Part shown: in pieces, positions 8,360 through 16,357 of the stretch | Layout of the letters: every line of letters begins with the position of its first letter | How positions within the stretch are numbered: the first letter of the stretch is position 1 | Origin: Candidatus Cloacimonadota bacterium | Lineage (GTDB): Bacteria > Cloacimonadota > Cloacimonadia > Cloacimonadales > Cloacimonadaceae | Assembly: GCA_023392795.1 (NCBI GenBank) | Contig: JAEWNJ010000139.1 | Span: forward strand, 1-54,056 | DNA: 54,056 nt | Direction of reading: 5' to 3' | Position numbers and translations under genes: made by a program | The notes under the pieces: generated by a model | What the model saw: only the letters and a program-made list of their open reading frames with translations | Database searches by the model: none | Told to the model about the DNA's origin: nothing

Positions 8360-10105
8360 TTACTTCATTAAGATCATTTTTTTGGTGGAGCTGTAGCTTC
8401 CGGATTTGAGACGGAAGTAGTACACTCCGCTGGATACGGGTTTACCACTGTTGTCGGTGCCATTCCAGTGCAGATTGTTCATTCCTTTTTCAGCTGCGCT
8501 GATGTTGAAATCCTTCACCAACTGGCCCTTCTGGTTAAATATGCTAACCGTGGCGGGAGCAGCTTTGTCCATATTAAATTGGATAGTGGTATTAGGATTG
8601 AAAGGATTGGGGAAGTTTCCGATCAGCTTGATGCCGGCAGGAGTAGCCACATGGTCATCATTTGAAACAGGATTGAAGTCTGTCAGCATACGGGGAGTGA
8701 TTTGTGCTCCGCTCTGGAAATGAGCAATGATGCCCTGGATGCTGAAATTGCCTTGATGCATGGGAGTATCGATGTAATCCACATCATAGAATGATGTACG
8801 GAAAGTCATGGCTCCAGTAGCATCAGAAATGGGGTAATTCACAGCAGGATTGGTGGCATAGTTTCCGCTAGGGCTATCGAAATGTACATCATTAATATAC
8901 ACCAGACGGGATTGATACATGTTCACACCCACATCACCATTCAGTTGAGCTATAGTGACAGTAGGAATAACGACATGGTTGCCGCTGGATACGGGAGCGC
9001 CCGGATCAAGTGTAGGCAGGAATTGCAGAGTTTCGTAGTACAAATTCAGCTTTCCGGTTAATCCTGCTATGGCATCACCGATCTGATAATTGGTGGTGAT
9101 CACGTTTGGCTGATCGTCGATCAGAATCGCTGCGTTGGCGTCCTGCACGTACTTCTGGTTGCGATTGCTTTGCTTGAAAGTAAGGATCACGTTACCAGGA
9201 ATGTGGTAAATGGTGCTATTGTCGGCATTTTGCTGGCGCAATTCTGCGATGTCTTGAACCACCACTGGGAAGATGTAATTCGCAGTGGCAGTGTATGAAG
9301 GATCCATATCATCAGCCCAGGCTTTGGCCTTGATGGTGGTGCTTACATTGATCGGAATGGGATTGCTGTATTGAGTAGAGCTGGTGGTAGGTTCAGATCC
9401 ATCCAGAGTGTAACGGATCACGGCACCGGCTGTGCTGGAGCTGAGGCTCACGTTGATGGCTGTAGTATAAGCTCCGGCTGGGGGATCGAAGACAGGGGTT
9501 CCCGCCATTTCACCGCCACCGGGATTGAAGGTGTGGGCACCGATGTTATCAAAATAATCCTGTGCTTCCACCAACCATTCGCTATCGTCCATATTGGTTC
9601 CGGCAGAAGTTGCCCAGTTAGTGTTTCCCTGAACGATATTGGGTTTACGAATGAGGGTGTGATTCAGAGTAGCTCCTGCCACGCCTGCAACGTCCCAGGC
9701 TGTTCCGGGATCCACCATATAAACGCCGATGATGTCGATCATGGTCTCACCATGGAAGAGACCCAGAGCGTCGTCTCCATTGAAGTAGGTAACGGTGCTG
9801 GTAATATCAGCTACGTTCAGGATTGTGGCCGCTGCTTGTGAGTTGGCAATCACATAAACGGAGTTATTGGCCAGGCTGCCTTCCAAGGTGATGGAATTTG
9901 TGGCACTCCATTCTCCGCCGTTCGAGCCGAGTTTTACAGAGTATTCGGAAAGGTCTACGGTTTCTCCAGTACCATTGAAGATTTCGATGGCTTTGTTGTT
10001 TGAAGCGCCTTCAATGTATTCGCTGAAGAAAAGGTTGGCTGCTTGCGCGAAGATCATTGAGATCGCCGCTAACAGGAACAGGGTTACGAGTGTTTTTTTC
10101 ATCAT
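8360..10105 (-). CDS. Secreted lamin-tail/chitobiase-like protein with C-terminal sorting domain
   Basis: A 581-aa exported protein. Residues 1 to about 20 form a signal peptide, followed by a lamin-tail-like domain (FFSEYIEGASNNKAIEIFNG). A chitobiase/hexosaminidase C-terminal-type beta domain follows (FDPPAGAYTTAINVSL...YTLDGSEPTT). A DUF5689-like OB region comes next, and the last ~85 residues are a FlgD-like/type A sorting domain (GNFPNPFNPNTTIQF...FNQKGQLV...SGVYYFRLKSG...MILMK). No catalytic residues are evident, so it is probably a surface-attached binding or structural protein. The start has GAGG five bases before the ATG. It sits 7 bp from cdsA in the same run. Confidence 0.82.
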   Translation of the reverse strand: MMKKTLVTLFLLAAISMIFAQAANLFFSEYIEGASNNKAIEIFNGTGETVDLSEYSVKLGSNGGEWSATNSITLEGSLANNSVYVIANSQAAATILNVADITSTVTYFNGDDALGLFHGETMIDIIGVYMVDPGTAWDVAGVAGATLNHTLIRKPNIVQGNTNWATSAGTNMDDSEWLVEAQDYFDNIGAHTFNPGGGEMAGTPVFDPPAGAYTTAINVSLSSSTAGAVIRYTLDGSEPTTSSTQYSNPIPINVSTTIKAKAWADDMDPSYTATANYIFPVVVQDIAELRQQNADNSTIYHIPGNVILTFKQSNRNQKYVQDANAAILIDDQPNVITTNYQIGDAIAGLTGKLNLYYETLQFLPTLDPGAPVSSGNHVVIPTVTIAQLNGDVGVNMYQSRLVYINDVHFDSPSGNYATNPAVNYPISDATGAMTFRTSFYDVDYIDTPMHQGNFSIQGIIAHFQSGAQITPRMLTDFNPVSNDDHVATPAGIKLIGNFPNPFNPNTTIQFNMDKAAPATVSIFNQKGQLVKDFNISAAEKGMNNLHWNGTDNSGKPVSSGVYYFRLKSGSYSSTKKMILMK

Positions 10106-10112
10106 GTTTACC

Positions 10113-10907
10113 TCACATGTTTATAATTTTTACTGCGCTGTACAGAAATGATCCTGCCAGCAATATACTATCCGTTCTATCCAAAACGCCCCCATGCCCC
10201 GGTATGAGGTGAGAGCTATCCTTTACGTTACCAAATCTTTTCAACATGGATTCCAGCAGATCGCCCAACTGGCCAAAGATCCCTGCTGCTATAGCGATTA
10301 TAAACATCAGGGGCCAAGGTATTATGGCGAATCCGCTAACATATAATATAAGCAAAGCTACAAAGGGGGCAAGAGCTCCCGCGATGAAGCCTTCTCTGCT
10401 TTTTTTCGGGCTAACTGGTGTGATTCCACGCTTTTTACCAAAACGCATTCCCACAAAATAAGCCACGGAGTCCACAATCCAGATCATCAGAATTAAGGCA
10501 AGTAATATTTTGGAGGGTTCATGATACCATGCGATTTTTACGATCATAGCAGGGAACATCGCGGTGTATATGACACCAAAAACCATTCTTAACATCCGCG
10601 GGATACTGGTAGATACATCCCAATTCACAAAACCCTGAATGAAGGCCACAAAAATCGCCAGCCATAGAATAGGAAACTCCAGACTGGGAAAGAAGACCCA
10701 TGCGCAATAGAATAAAGGACTTAGAACCAGCCAGATTAGCGGATCCCTGTCATCCATGCTTCTCATCATATCCCGGTATTCCTGGGCCCCCAGGATGCTA
10801 ACAAACAGGAACATCAGGAAGATCGGGATTCCCTCGAAATACAAAGCAAGTAGTAGGACGGGTATGAAGATCAATGAAACCAGCACTCGTTTTCCAAGAT
10901 CGCTCAT
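10113..10907 (-). CDS. cdsA: Phosphatidate cytidylyltransferase
   Basis: A 264-aa integral membrane enzyme that makes CDP-diacylglycerol from CTP and phosphatidate for phospholipid synthesis. About eight hydrophobic helices are visible. The C-terminal CDS signature is complete: GQLGDLLESMLKRFGNVKDS followed by LIPGHGGVLDRTDS, with its metal-binding aspartates. The gene follows uppS by 3 bp, the standard frr-uppS-cdsA arrangement of many bacteria, here without frr. Length and motifs are normal. Confidence 0.96.
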   Translation of the reverse strand: MSDLGKRVLVSLIFIPVLLLALYFEGIPIFLMFLFVSILGAQEYRDMMRSMDDRDPLIWLVLSPLFYCAWVFFPSLEFPILWLAIFVAFIQGFVNWDVSTSIPRMLRMVFGVIYTAMFPAMIVKIAWYHEPSKILLALILMIWIVDSVAYFVGMRFGKKRGITPVSPKKSREGFIAGALAPFVALLILYVSGFAIIPWPLMFIIAIAAGIFGQLGDLLESMLKRFGNVKDSSHLIPGHGGVLDRTDSILLAGSFLYSAVKIINM

Positions 10908-10910
10908 CCC

Positions 10911-11636
10911 TTACACTCCTCCAAATCTTCTGATCCTGTTTTGATAGTCCAGCAGCGCTTCCAAAAAGGCTCGCTTGCCAAAATCCGGCCACAAAGTCGG
11001 AGTGATGTAGATCTCAGCATAGGCAGATTGCCACAATAGGAAATTCGACAACCGCGATTCCCCACTGGTCCTGATGATCAGATCGGGATCGGGTTGCCCA
11101 GCAGTGTAGAGAAACTCTCCGAAGATTTCCGGCGTCAGCAGCTCTATCTCTTTCGAGGTCAAGCGTTTGATGGCTTCCACGATCTCCAGCCTGCCACCGT
11201 AGTTAAATGCGATATTTACCTGCATCCCGGTATTCTGATGCGTTTGGGCTGCCAGAGCGCGAATCTCCTCCATATACTGAGGATCCAGACCTTTATCCGA
11301 ACCGATAAAATCGACCCTGATGTTCTGCTCGTTCAGTTCAGGTATCTCTTTGATCAAAAACTCTTTAAGCAGTTTCAATAAGCCGTCGATTTCGTCCTGC
11401 GGGCGATTCCAGTTTTCTGTGGAAAAAGCATAGAATGTGAGCAGTTCCAGTTTCAATTCCACGCCCAATTCCACAACTTCCCGGATCGCATCAGCGCCCG
11501 CCCGATGACCAAATATCCGGGGACGCAAGCGTTTCTTGGCCCAGCGTCCGTTGCCATCCATGATGATTCCGATATGACGTGGCTTTTTATTGTGATCAAA
11601 CTTGGGCAAGAGTTCTTTATAATCCTTGTTAGCCAT
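10911..11636 (-). CDS. uppS: Isoprenyl (undecaprenyl) diphosphate synthase
   Basis: A 241-aa cis-prenyltransferase that condenses isopentenyl diphosphate onto farnesyl diphosphate to make the lipid carrier for peptidoglycan and surface glycans. All family blocks are present: HIGIIMDGNGRWAKKR with catalytic Asp27, FGHRAG, YAFSTENWNRP, NIAFNYGGR, and PDLIIRTSGESRLSNFLLWQ followed by YAEIYITPTLWPDF. The ATG overlaps the prfB stop by 8 nt. Placing the carrier-lipid enzyme upstream of a glycan cluster is functionally coherent. Confidence 0.96.
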   Translation of the reverse strand: MANKDYKELLPKFDHNKKPRHIGIIMDGNGRWAKKRLRPRIFGHRAGADAIREVVELGVELKLELLTFYAFSTENWNRPQDEIDGLLKLLKEFLIKEIPELNEQNIRVDFIGSDKGLDPQYMEEIRALAAQTHQNTGMQVNIAFNYGGRLEIVEAIKRLTSKEIELLTPEIFGEFLYTAGQPDPDLIIRTSGESRLSNFLLWQSAYAEIYITPTLWPDFGKRAFLEALLDYQNRIRRFGGV

Positions 11637-12744
11637 TCATCCTCGTTTTAGCCGCCATCTTCAGCCAGGCATAGATGAAGGGATCAAGATCACCATCCAT
11701 CACCTTATCCACCTGTCCGCTTTCGTGATTGGTACGGTGGTCTTTGACCATCTGGTAAGGTTGGAACACATAGGAACGGATTTGATTACCCCAGCCGATC
11801 TCAGTTTTGGTGTTTTCAGTATTCTTCTTTTCCTGCTCGCGAAGCTCTTCATAGTACTGATACAGACGGCTTTTCAGAATCGCCATGGCCTTTTCACGAT
11901 TCTGGATCTGAGAACGCTCATTCTGACAGCTTACCACTATGTTTGTAGGTAAATGCGTGATCCGTACGGCGGAATCGGTGGTATTCACGTGCTGTCCCCC
12001 CGCTCCGCTGGAACGATATGTATCGATCTTTAGGTCTTTGGGATCAATCTCCACTTCGATATCGTCATCAAATTCAGGATAGACAAAGACCGAGGCAAAT
12101 GACGTCTGCCGTTTGCCCTGTGCATTAAAGGGACTCATGCGCACCAAGCGGTGGATGCCAATCTCGCTCTTCAGCAAGCCATAGGCCATATTACCACTAA
12201 TTTCGATGCTGGCGCTCTTGATGCCCGCTTCTTCTCCAGGAAGACTGTCGATCACATTGAAGCTATATTTGTTGTTCTCAGCCCAGCGCATATACATTCG
12301 GAGCAACATCTGTGCCCAATCCTGAGCTTCGGTGCCTCCTGCTCCTGCGTGGATGGTAAAAAGTGCGTCATTGTGATCATACTTATCGTTTAGTAAACAT
12401 TCAATTTCTGCCTTTTCTGTAAAGCCACGAATCCCAGGCAACGCGTCAACCGCTTCTGCAAAAAGACTATCGGAGAAATCCTCATCCAGAAAGTCGATAT
12501 ATGTCTGCAGCTCGTCTTTGGTGCTCTCCAACTTTCGGATATGATCCAATTCATCGCGCAACTGTGCCAGTCTTTTACTTATCTTTTTGGCGCGATTCTG
12601 ATCATTCCAAAAATCAGCTTTATTCATTTCTGCTTCCAGCTCCGCCAGTTCAGATTCTCGGGACGCCTGATCCATCAGGCGGCGAACTTCAGATATCTGT
12701 CCCATTAAATCTTGAGCATCTTTCTTAAAATCAATATATTCCAT
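11629..12744 (-). CDS. prfB: Peptide chain release factor 2
   Basis: A 371-aa class I release factor recognising UGA and UAA. The SPF tripeptide anticodon is visible (RLVRMSPFNAQGKR), as is the catalytic GGQ loop (SSGAGGQHVNTTDSAV, Gln251, one position from E. coli Gln252). The whole protein is one open frame: there is no in-frame stop or CUUUGA slip site where most bacteria autoregulate prfB by +1 frameshifting. The start has AAGGAA before the ATG. It heads the run into uppS and cdsA. Confidence 0.96.
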   Translation of the reverse strand: MEYIDFKKDAQDLMGQISEVRRLMDQASRESELAELEAEMNKADFWNDQNRAKKISKRLAQLRDELDHIRKLESTKDELQTYIDFLDEDFSDSLFAEAVDALPGIRGFTEKAEIECLLNDKYDHNDALFTIHAGAGGTEAQDWAQMLLRMYMRWAENNKYSFNVIDSLPGEEAGIKSASIEISGNMAYGLLKSEIGIHRLVRMSPFNAQGKRQTSFASVFVYPEFDDDIEVEIDPKDLKIDTYRSSGAGGQHVNTTDSAVRITHLPTNIVVSCQNERSQIQNREKAMAILKSRLYQYYEELREQEKKNTENTKTEIGWGNQIRSYVFQPYQMVKDHRTNHESGQVDKVMDGDLDPFIYAWLKMAAKTRMNG

Positions 12745-12911
12745 TGTGTTTCCTTGAATTATCTTCAGTAGTGCACAATCTCATAAAGCGCCAAATCGTC
12801 AAGTAATTCTTGTATTCTCTTCTTTTGTTTTGGGAACATATCATGGTTATATTTGGTGATCATGACCCGGCCAGCGCTCTTCCCCCCTCCGAAATCTTAT
12901 GCAGGAGGTTA

Positions 12912-12984
12912 GCAAACCCATATCAAGCATTAACAGTTAAGGCTTGATATGGGCTAGATCTGGAAGTGACAAACGCCCTCAAAC
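12912..12984 (+). repeat. Interspersed palindromic repeat, copy B
   Basis: CCCATATCAAGC and GCTTGATATGGG form a perfect 12-bp stem, with TTAAC/TTAA in the loop. The tail GGAAGTGACAAACGCC follows at 12962-12977. The stem carries A/T where copy C has T/A at the facing positions, a paired change. The intergenic stretch 12745-13100 otherwise holds only the terminator at 13019-13079 and no convincing gene. Confidence 0.85.
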
Positions 12985-13010
12985 CGGCAGCTAGAGGCAA
13001 GGCGTTGATA

Positions 13011-13079
13011 AACAAAAAACGCTTCATCCTGATTACTCCGGTCAATTGTAACCATCTGACCGAAATCGGGATGAAGCGT
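13011..13079 (-). terminator. Very long-stem terminator of the caspase-like gene
   Basis: ACGCTTCATCC...GATT...CCGGTCA (from 13019) pairs with TGACCG...ATCGGGATGAAGCGT (to 13079). This gives a stem of about 20 bp with small bulges and a ~12-nt loop. Read on the minus strand it ends in a run of T residues (TTTTTTG), 22 bp beyond the stop of the caspase-like gene. It fits an intrinsic terminator, though the stem is unusually long. Confidence 0.8.
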
Positions 13080-13100
13080 ATGTTTAGCCTTGATTAATGC

Positions 13101-13889
13101 TTAGAAATTGTAGCTGCCGCCACCTTCCAACCCTCGATATGTGGGTAGACGGAAACGGTATTTGAGGCCCTGTTCGGGATGATAAAAGCTGAATGGCGCT
13201 TTGAGGTTACTTTTCCAGTAAGGGCTTTGCGCATCCTTGGTTTCCACCTTTGTGTCTCTCACCACCGCTGCCATCATATCGGGAAAATCCATCATGTCTT
13301 CAGTCATGTTCTTAAACAGAGCATGAGTAAAGACGCTGTACTTCGCACTGGCAGGACGCAATTCTTTTCCTGATCCGGCGGCCATGGCAAAGCCCTGATT
13401 GGCACCTAGCTTATCGATGGAGGCCAGCCCCTTGTCCTTTCCACAGGGATTCTTGAAAAACGATGTGCCGATCTGGCGGGATTCCAGGAACATGAAAGAT
13501 TCAGTGGCGCGAGAAATCGCTTCCAGTGCCACATCGACGCTGATCAACTGATCACCTTTGACCTTGGGATCTTTATTGATTACGAGATAGTTCTTCCCGC
13601 ATTCCTGTTTGGTAAAACCGCTATAGTAGAAGACTGCCACATCACCTGTTCCTAGATCCTTTTTGAAATCATCAAGGGCTTTAGTGAACTCGGTGTAATT
13701 CAGATCCGTCTTATGTACCACCGTGTAGTCCAAAGCTTTGAGGGCATCTGCGGCCAATTGGGCATCGTTTTTGGCGCTGCTGAAGGCATACTTCTCATAG
13801 GATGAATTACCTATTACCAACGCTTTTCTCTGGGCAAATGCACCGAGGCTGACCAGCAAGATCAACCATGTGATCAGTATCTTTTTCAT
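13101..13889 (-). CDS. Secreted caspase-fold protein lacking the catalytic dyad
   Basis: 262 aa. Residues 1-20 are a signal peptide ending in LGAFAQ, then a caspase p20-like (peptidase C14) domain: KALVIGNSSYE (22-32), KNDAQLAADAL, and GDVAVFYYSG (82-91). Active members read GHG after YYSG and DACR in the second block. Here the first is GFT (Phe92-Thr93) and the second LESR (Ser137 in place of Cys), so both catalytic residues are missing. It may therefore bind rather than cleave. The start is the ATG behind AAAGGAGACACG; an upstream extension in the same frame is not needed. It is a single-gene unit with a strong terminator. Confidence 0.82.
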   Translation of the reverse strand: MKKILITWLILLVSLGAFAQRKALVIGNSSYEKYAFSSAKNDAQLAADALKALDYTVVHKTDLNYTEFTKALDDFKKDLGTGDVAVFYYSGFTKQECGKNYLVINKDPKVKGDQLISVDVALEAISRATESFMFLESRQIGTSFFKNPCGKDKGLASIDKLGANQGFAMAAGSGKELRPASAKYSVFTHALFKNMTEDMMDFPDMMAAVVRDTKVETKDAQSPYWKSNLKAPFSFYHPEQGLKYRFRLPTYRGLEGGGSYNF

Positions 13890-13981
13890 CGTGTCTCCTT
13901 TCATTAAGTCAACTATGGGTTGAAGCTCGCATATACGCGGCATATTCGTCAAGGAATATTTCATAATACACATAAAATACG

Positions 13982-14005
13982 AAGGCAGGATCGAAATCCT
14001 GCCTT
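13982..14005 (-). terminator. Intrinsic terminator of gdhA
   Basis: AAGGCAGGAT and ATCCTGCCTT form a perfect 10-bp stem with a 4-nt loop, about 30 bp past the gdhA stop on the minus strand. The following minus-strand sequence is T-rich (CGTATTTTATG). Confidence 0.8.
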
Positions 14006-14032
14006 ATTATTCTGAGAGTTGTTTATTAGGGT

Positions 14033-15370
14033 TTACACAAGACCCTGGTCGCACATGGCGTTGGCAACCTTGAGGAATCCTGCGATGTTCGCGCCCTTCA
14101 CGTAATTCACCCAGCCATCAGCTTGAGTTCCGTTTTCACGGCAGGCTTCGTGGATGTTACGCATGATGCTGTGGAGCTTTTCGTCCACTTCTTCACGGTT
14201 CCAGTTCAAGCGCATGGAGTTTTGAGTCATTTCCAGACCGGAAGTAGCTACGCCGCCAGCGTTTGCAGCTTTGCCGGGGGCAAAGAGGATCTTGGCGTTC
14301 ATAAAGACTTCCACCGCTTCCGGAGTGCAAGGCATATTCGCGGCTTCGCAAACGCATTTGCAACCATTGGCGATAAGAGCCTTGGCATCTTCCACGTGCA
14401 ATTCGTTTTGGGTGGCGCAAGGAATGGCTACATCCACTTTCACTTCCCAAGGACGCTTTCCGGCGAAGAACTTGGCACCGGGGAATTTGTCTGCATAATC
14501 GCTTACGCGGTCATTATTGGAGGCGCGAAGCTCTAGCAAGTAATCGATCTTTTCAGCATTCAGGCCGGCTTCATCGTAGATATAGCCGTCAGGACCAGAA
14601 ATGGTGACCACTTTGCCACCAAGTTCGGTTACCTTTTGCGCGGCGCCCCAGGCAACGTTGCCGAAACCGGAAAGAGCCACTTTCTTGCCTTCAAAGGTTT
14701 CACCCTTGGTCTTCAGCATTTCTTCGGTGAAATAGACTACGCCAAAACCTGTGGCTTCAGGACGAATCAGGCTGCCGCCCCAAGTTCTGCCCTTACCGGT
14801 AAGTACTCCGGTAAACTCGTTGTGCAACTTCTTGTACATACCAAACAGGTATCCGATCTCACGGCCACCAACGCCGATATCACCAGCAGGAACGTCTGTA
14901 TCAGCACCGATATGACGATAGAGCTCAGCCATGAAAGATTGGCAGAAACGCATGATTTCGGCGTCGGAACGACCCTTTGCGTCGAAATCGCTACCGCCCT
15001 TACCGCCGCCCATGGGCAGAGTGGTAAGGCTGTTTTTGAAAATCTGTTCAAATCCCAGGAACTTCAAGATGGAGAGGTTTACGCTGGGATGAAAGCGAAG
15101 GCCGCCTTTGTAAGGGCCAATGGCGCTGTTGAACTGCACGCGATAACCACGGTTTACATGCACTTCACCTTTATCGTCCATCCAGGGGACGCGGAAAATG
15201 ATGGTGCGTTCGGGCTCCACGATGCGTTCGAGAATGTTGTTTTTTACGAAACGGGGATTGCTTTCATAAGCTTCCCAGATGGTTTCTACAACTTCTTTGA
15301 CTGCCTGAAGAAACTCGGGTTCGCCGGGGTTCTTCGCTGCGACCTTGGCCATGAATTCATTAAAGGTCAT
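14033..15370 (-). CDS. gdhA: Glutamate dehydrogenase (hexameric, NADP-type)
   Basis: 445 aa. It interconverts glutamate and 2-oxoglutarate plus ammonia. The substrate domain shows GPYKGGLRFHPSVN and LPMGGGKGGSDFD, which contains the catalytic-site lysine. PAGDIGVGGREIGY and the Rossmann motif VALSGFGNVAWG follow. Length and motifs match the small hexameric class. The start is the ATG behind GGAGG, not the longer frame upstream. A consensus promoter lies 57 bp upstream. In an amino-acid-fermenting organism it would run in the catabolic direction, but that is inference. Confidence 0.95.
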   Translation of the reverse strand: MTFNEFMAKVAAKNPGEPEFLQAVKEVVETIWEAYESNPRFVKNNILERIVEPERTIIFRVPWMDDKGEVHVNRGYRVQFNSAIGPYKGGLRFHPSVNLSILKFLGFEQIFKNSLTTLPMGGGKGGSDFDAKGRSDAEIMRFCQSFMAELYRHIGADTDVPAGDIGVGGREIGYLFGMYKKLHNEFTGVLTGKGRTWGGSLIRPEATGFGVVYFTEEMLKTKGETFEGKKVALSGFGNVAWGAAQKVTELGGKVVTISGPDGYIYDEAGLNAEKIDYLLELRASNNDRVSDYADKFPGAKFFAGKRPWEVKVDVAIPCATQNELHVEDAKALIANGCKCVCEAANMPCTPEAVEVFMNAKILFAPGKAANAGGVATSGLEMTQNSMRLNWNREEVDEKLHSIMRNIHEACRENGTQADGWVNYVKGANIAGFLKVANAMCDQGLV

Positions 15371-15404
15371 TTGGATTCCTCCATACTTATTTTGTTTTTT
15401 TACC

Positions 15405-15432
15405 ACTATAAAAATCTTCACTTTTGTGTCAA
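15405..15432 (-). promoter_or_regulatory. Sigma70-like promoter of gdhA
   Basis: On the minus strand a perfect TTGACA (15427-15432) and TATAGT (15405-15410) are separated by 16 bp, about 35 bp upstream of the gdhA ATG and its GGAGG site. The A/T-rich leader has no other evident signal. Confidence 0.7.
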
Positions 15433-15595
15433 GCAAATCCGCATCTGTAAATCCTTGAGTTTTGGGAAACTGGATGCCTGTATGCTGATTAATCTCTTAA
15501 GCTACATGCAAGAGCAGCGTGTAGGAATAGTTTTCACTTGACTCTCAGTGGCCCGGCTGAAAATCTGCCAACAGCAAAGATACGGAGATGATTAC

Positions 15596-16357
15596 ATGCG
15601 TAACATTGACTATAACAAAGAGATGAACAAGATATGCCGCTTTCTGAAGGATTACCTGACTTCCAGCGGCCTTTCAAAATACATCATTGGCATATCCGGC
15701 GGTATTGACAGCGCTCTTTCGGCCGCTTTGGCGGTTAAGGCGATTGGTAAAGAAAACGTAATCGGCATTATGATGCCTTACAGACTCAGCAATCCCCAGA
15801 GTTTGGAGGATGGACAAGTCCTCTGTAACAATTTGGGTATTGCCCATGAAGTCATCGATATCAGCCCCATGGTTGATTCTTGGTTCGTAAGCAGTGCACC
15901 TGATGCAAGTCCGTTACGCCGTGGCAACTGGATGGCGCGCACCCGCATGTGTGTGCTATACGACCTTTCTGCCAAATATGGCGCATTGGTAGTTGGCACC
16001 AGCAATCAGAGTGAACTGATGACCGGGTACTTTACTCAGTTTGGGGATGCCGCTTGCGCATTGGAACCCATCGGCCAGCTTTACAAGACTGAGGTGTGGG
16101 AAATGTCTAAACTACTAAATATCCCCAAACAGATCATTGACAAAACCCCCAGTGCCGATCTCTGGGAGGATCAGAGCGATGAAGCAGAAATGGGGATTCA
16201 GTACAGCGATTTGGATGAGATCCTTTACGCCATTCATCACATGCAAGACACCGCGGTCTTCGATCCTCAGAAACTGAATACTGTGTACAAATTGATCGCT
16301 AAGAGCCAATACAAACGGATGGCACCACCATTGCCGGAGCAACCATGTTCGCTCTAA
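15596..16357 (+). CDS. nadE: NAD(+) synthase (ammonia-dependent type)
   Basis: 253 aa. It amidates deamido-NAD to NAD with ATP. The ATP-pyrophosphatase P-loop SGGIDS is at 34-39, followed by the family blocks GTSNQSELMTGYFTQFGD and PSADLWEDQSDE. There is no glutaminase domain, so free ammonia is expected to be the nitrogen donor. The start is the ATG at 15596 behind GGAG rather than one 16 codons upstream. Its 3' end overlaps the next gene by 13 nt. It lies divergently from gdhA, an ammonia-linked enzyme. Confidence 0.95.
   Translation: MRNIDYNKEMNKICRFLKDYLTSSGLSKYIIGISGGIDSALSAALAVKAIGKENVIGIMMPYRLSNPQSLEDGQVLCNNLGIAHEVIDISPMVDSWFVSSAPDASPLRRGNWMARTRMCVLYDLSAKYGALVVGTSNQSELMTGYFTQFGDAACALEPIGQLYKTEVWEMSKLLNIPKQIIDKTPSADLWEDQSDEAEMGIQYSDLDEILYAIHHMQDTAVFDPQKLNTVYKLIAKSQYKRMAPPLPEQPCSL

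Noticed and set aside
12745..12840. Promoter for prfB at TTGACG
   Set aside because: The matching -10 sequence is poor, so I did not list it.
15436..15541. 301-aa plus-strand frame opposite gdhA, continuing toward nadE
   Set aside because: It is antisense to gdhA over most of its length and lacks its own ribosome site or domain.
15538..15570. TTGACT as a -35 box for nadE
   Set aside because: No acceptable -10 box lies 16-18 bp downstream.
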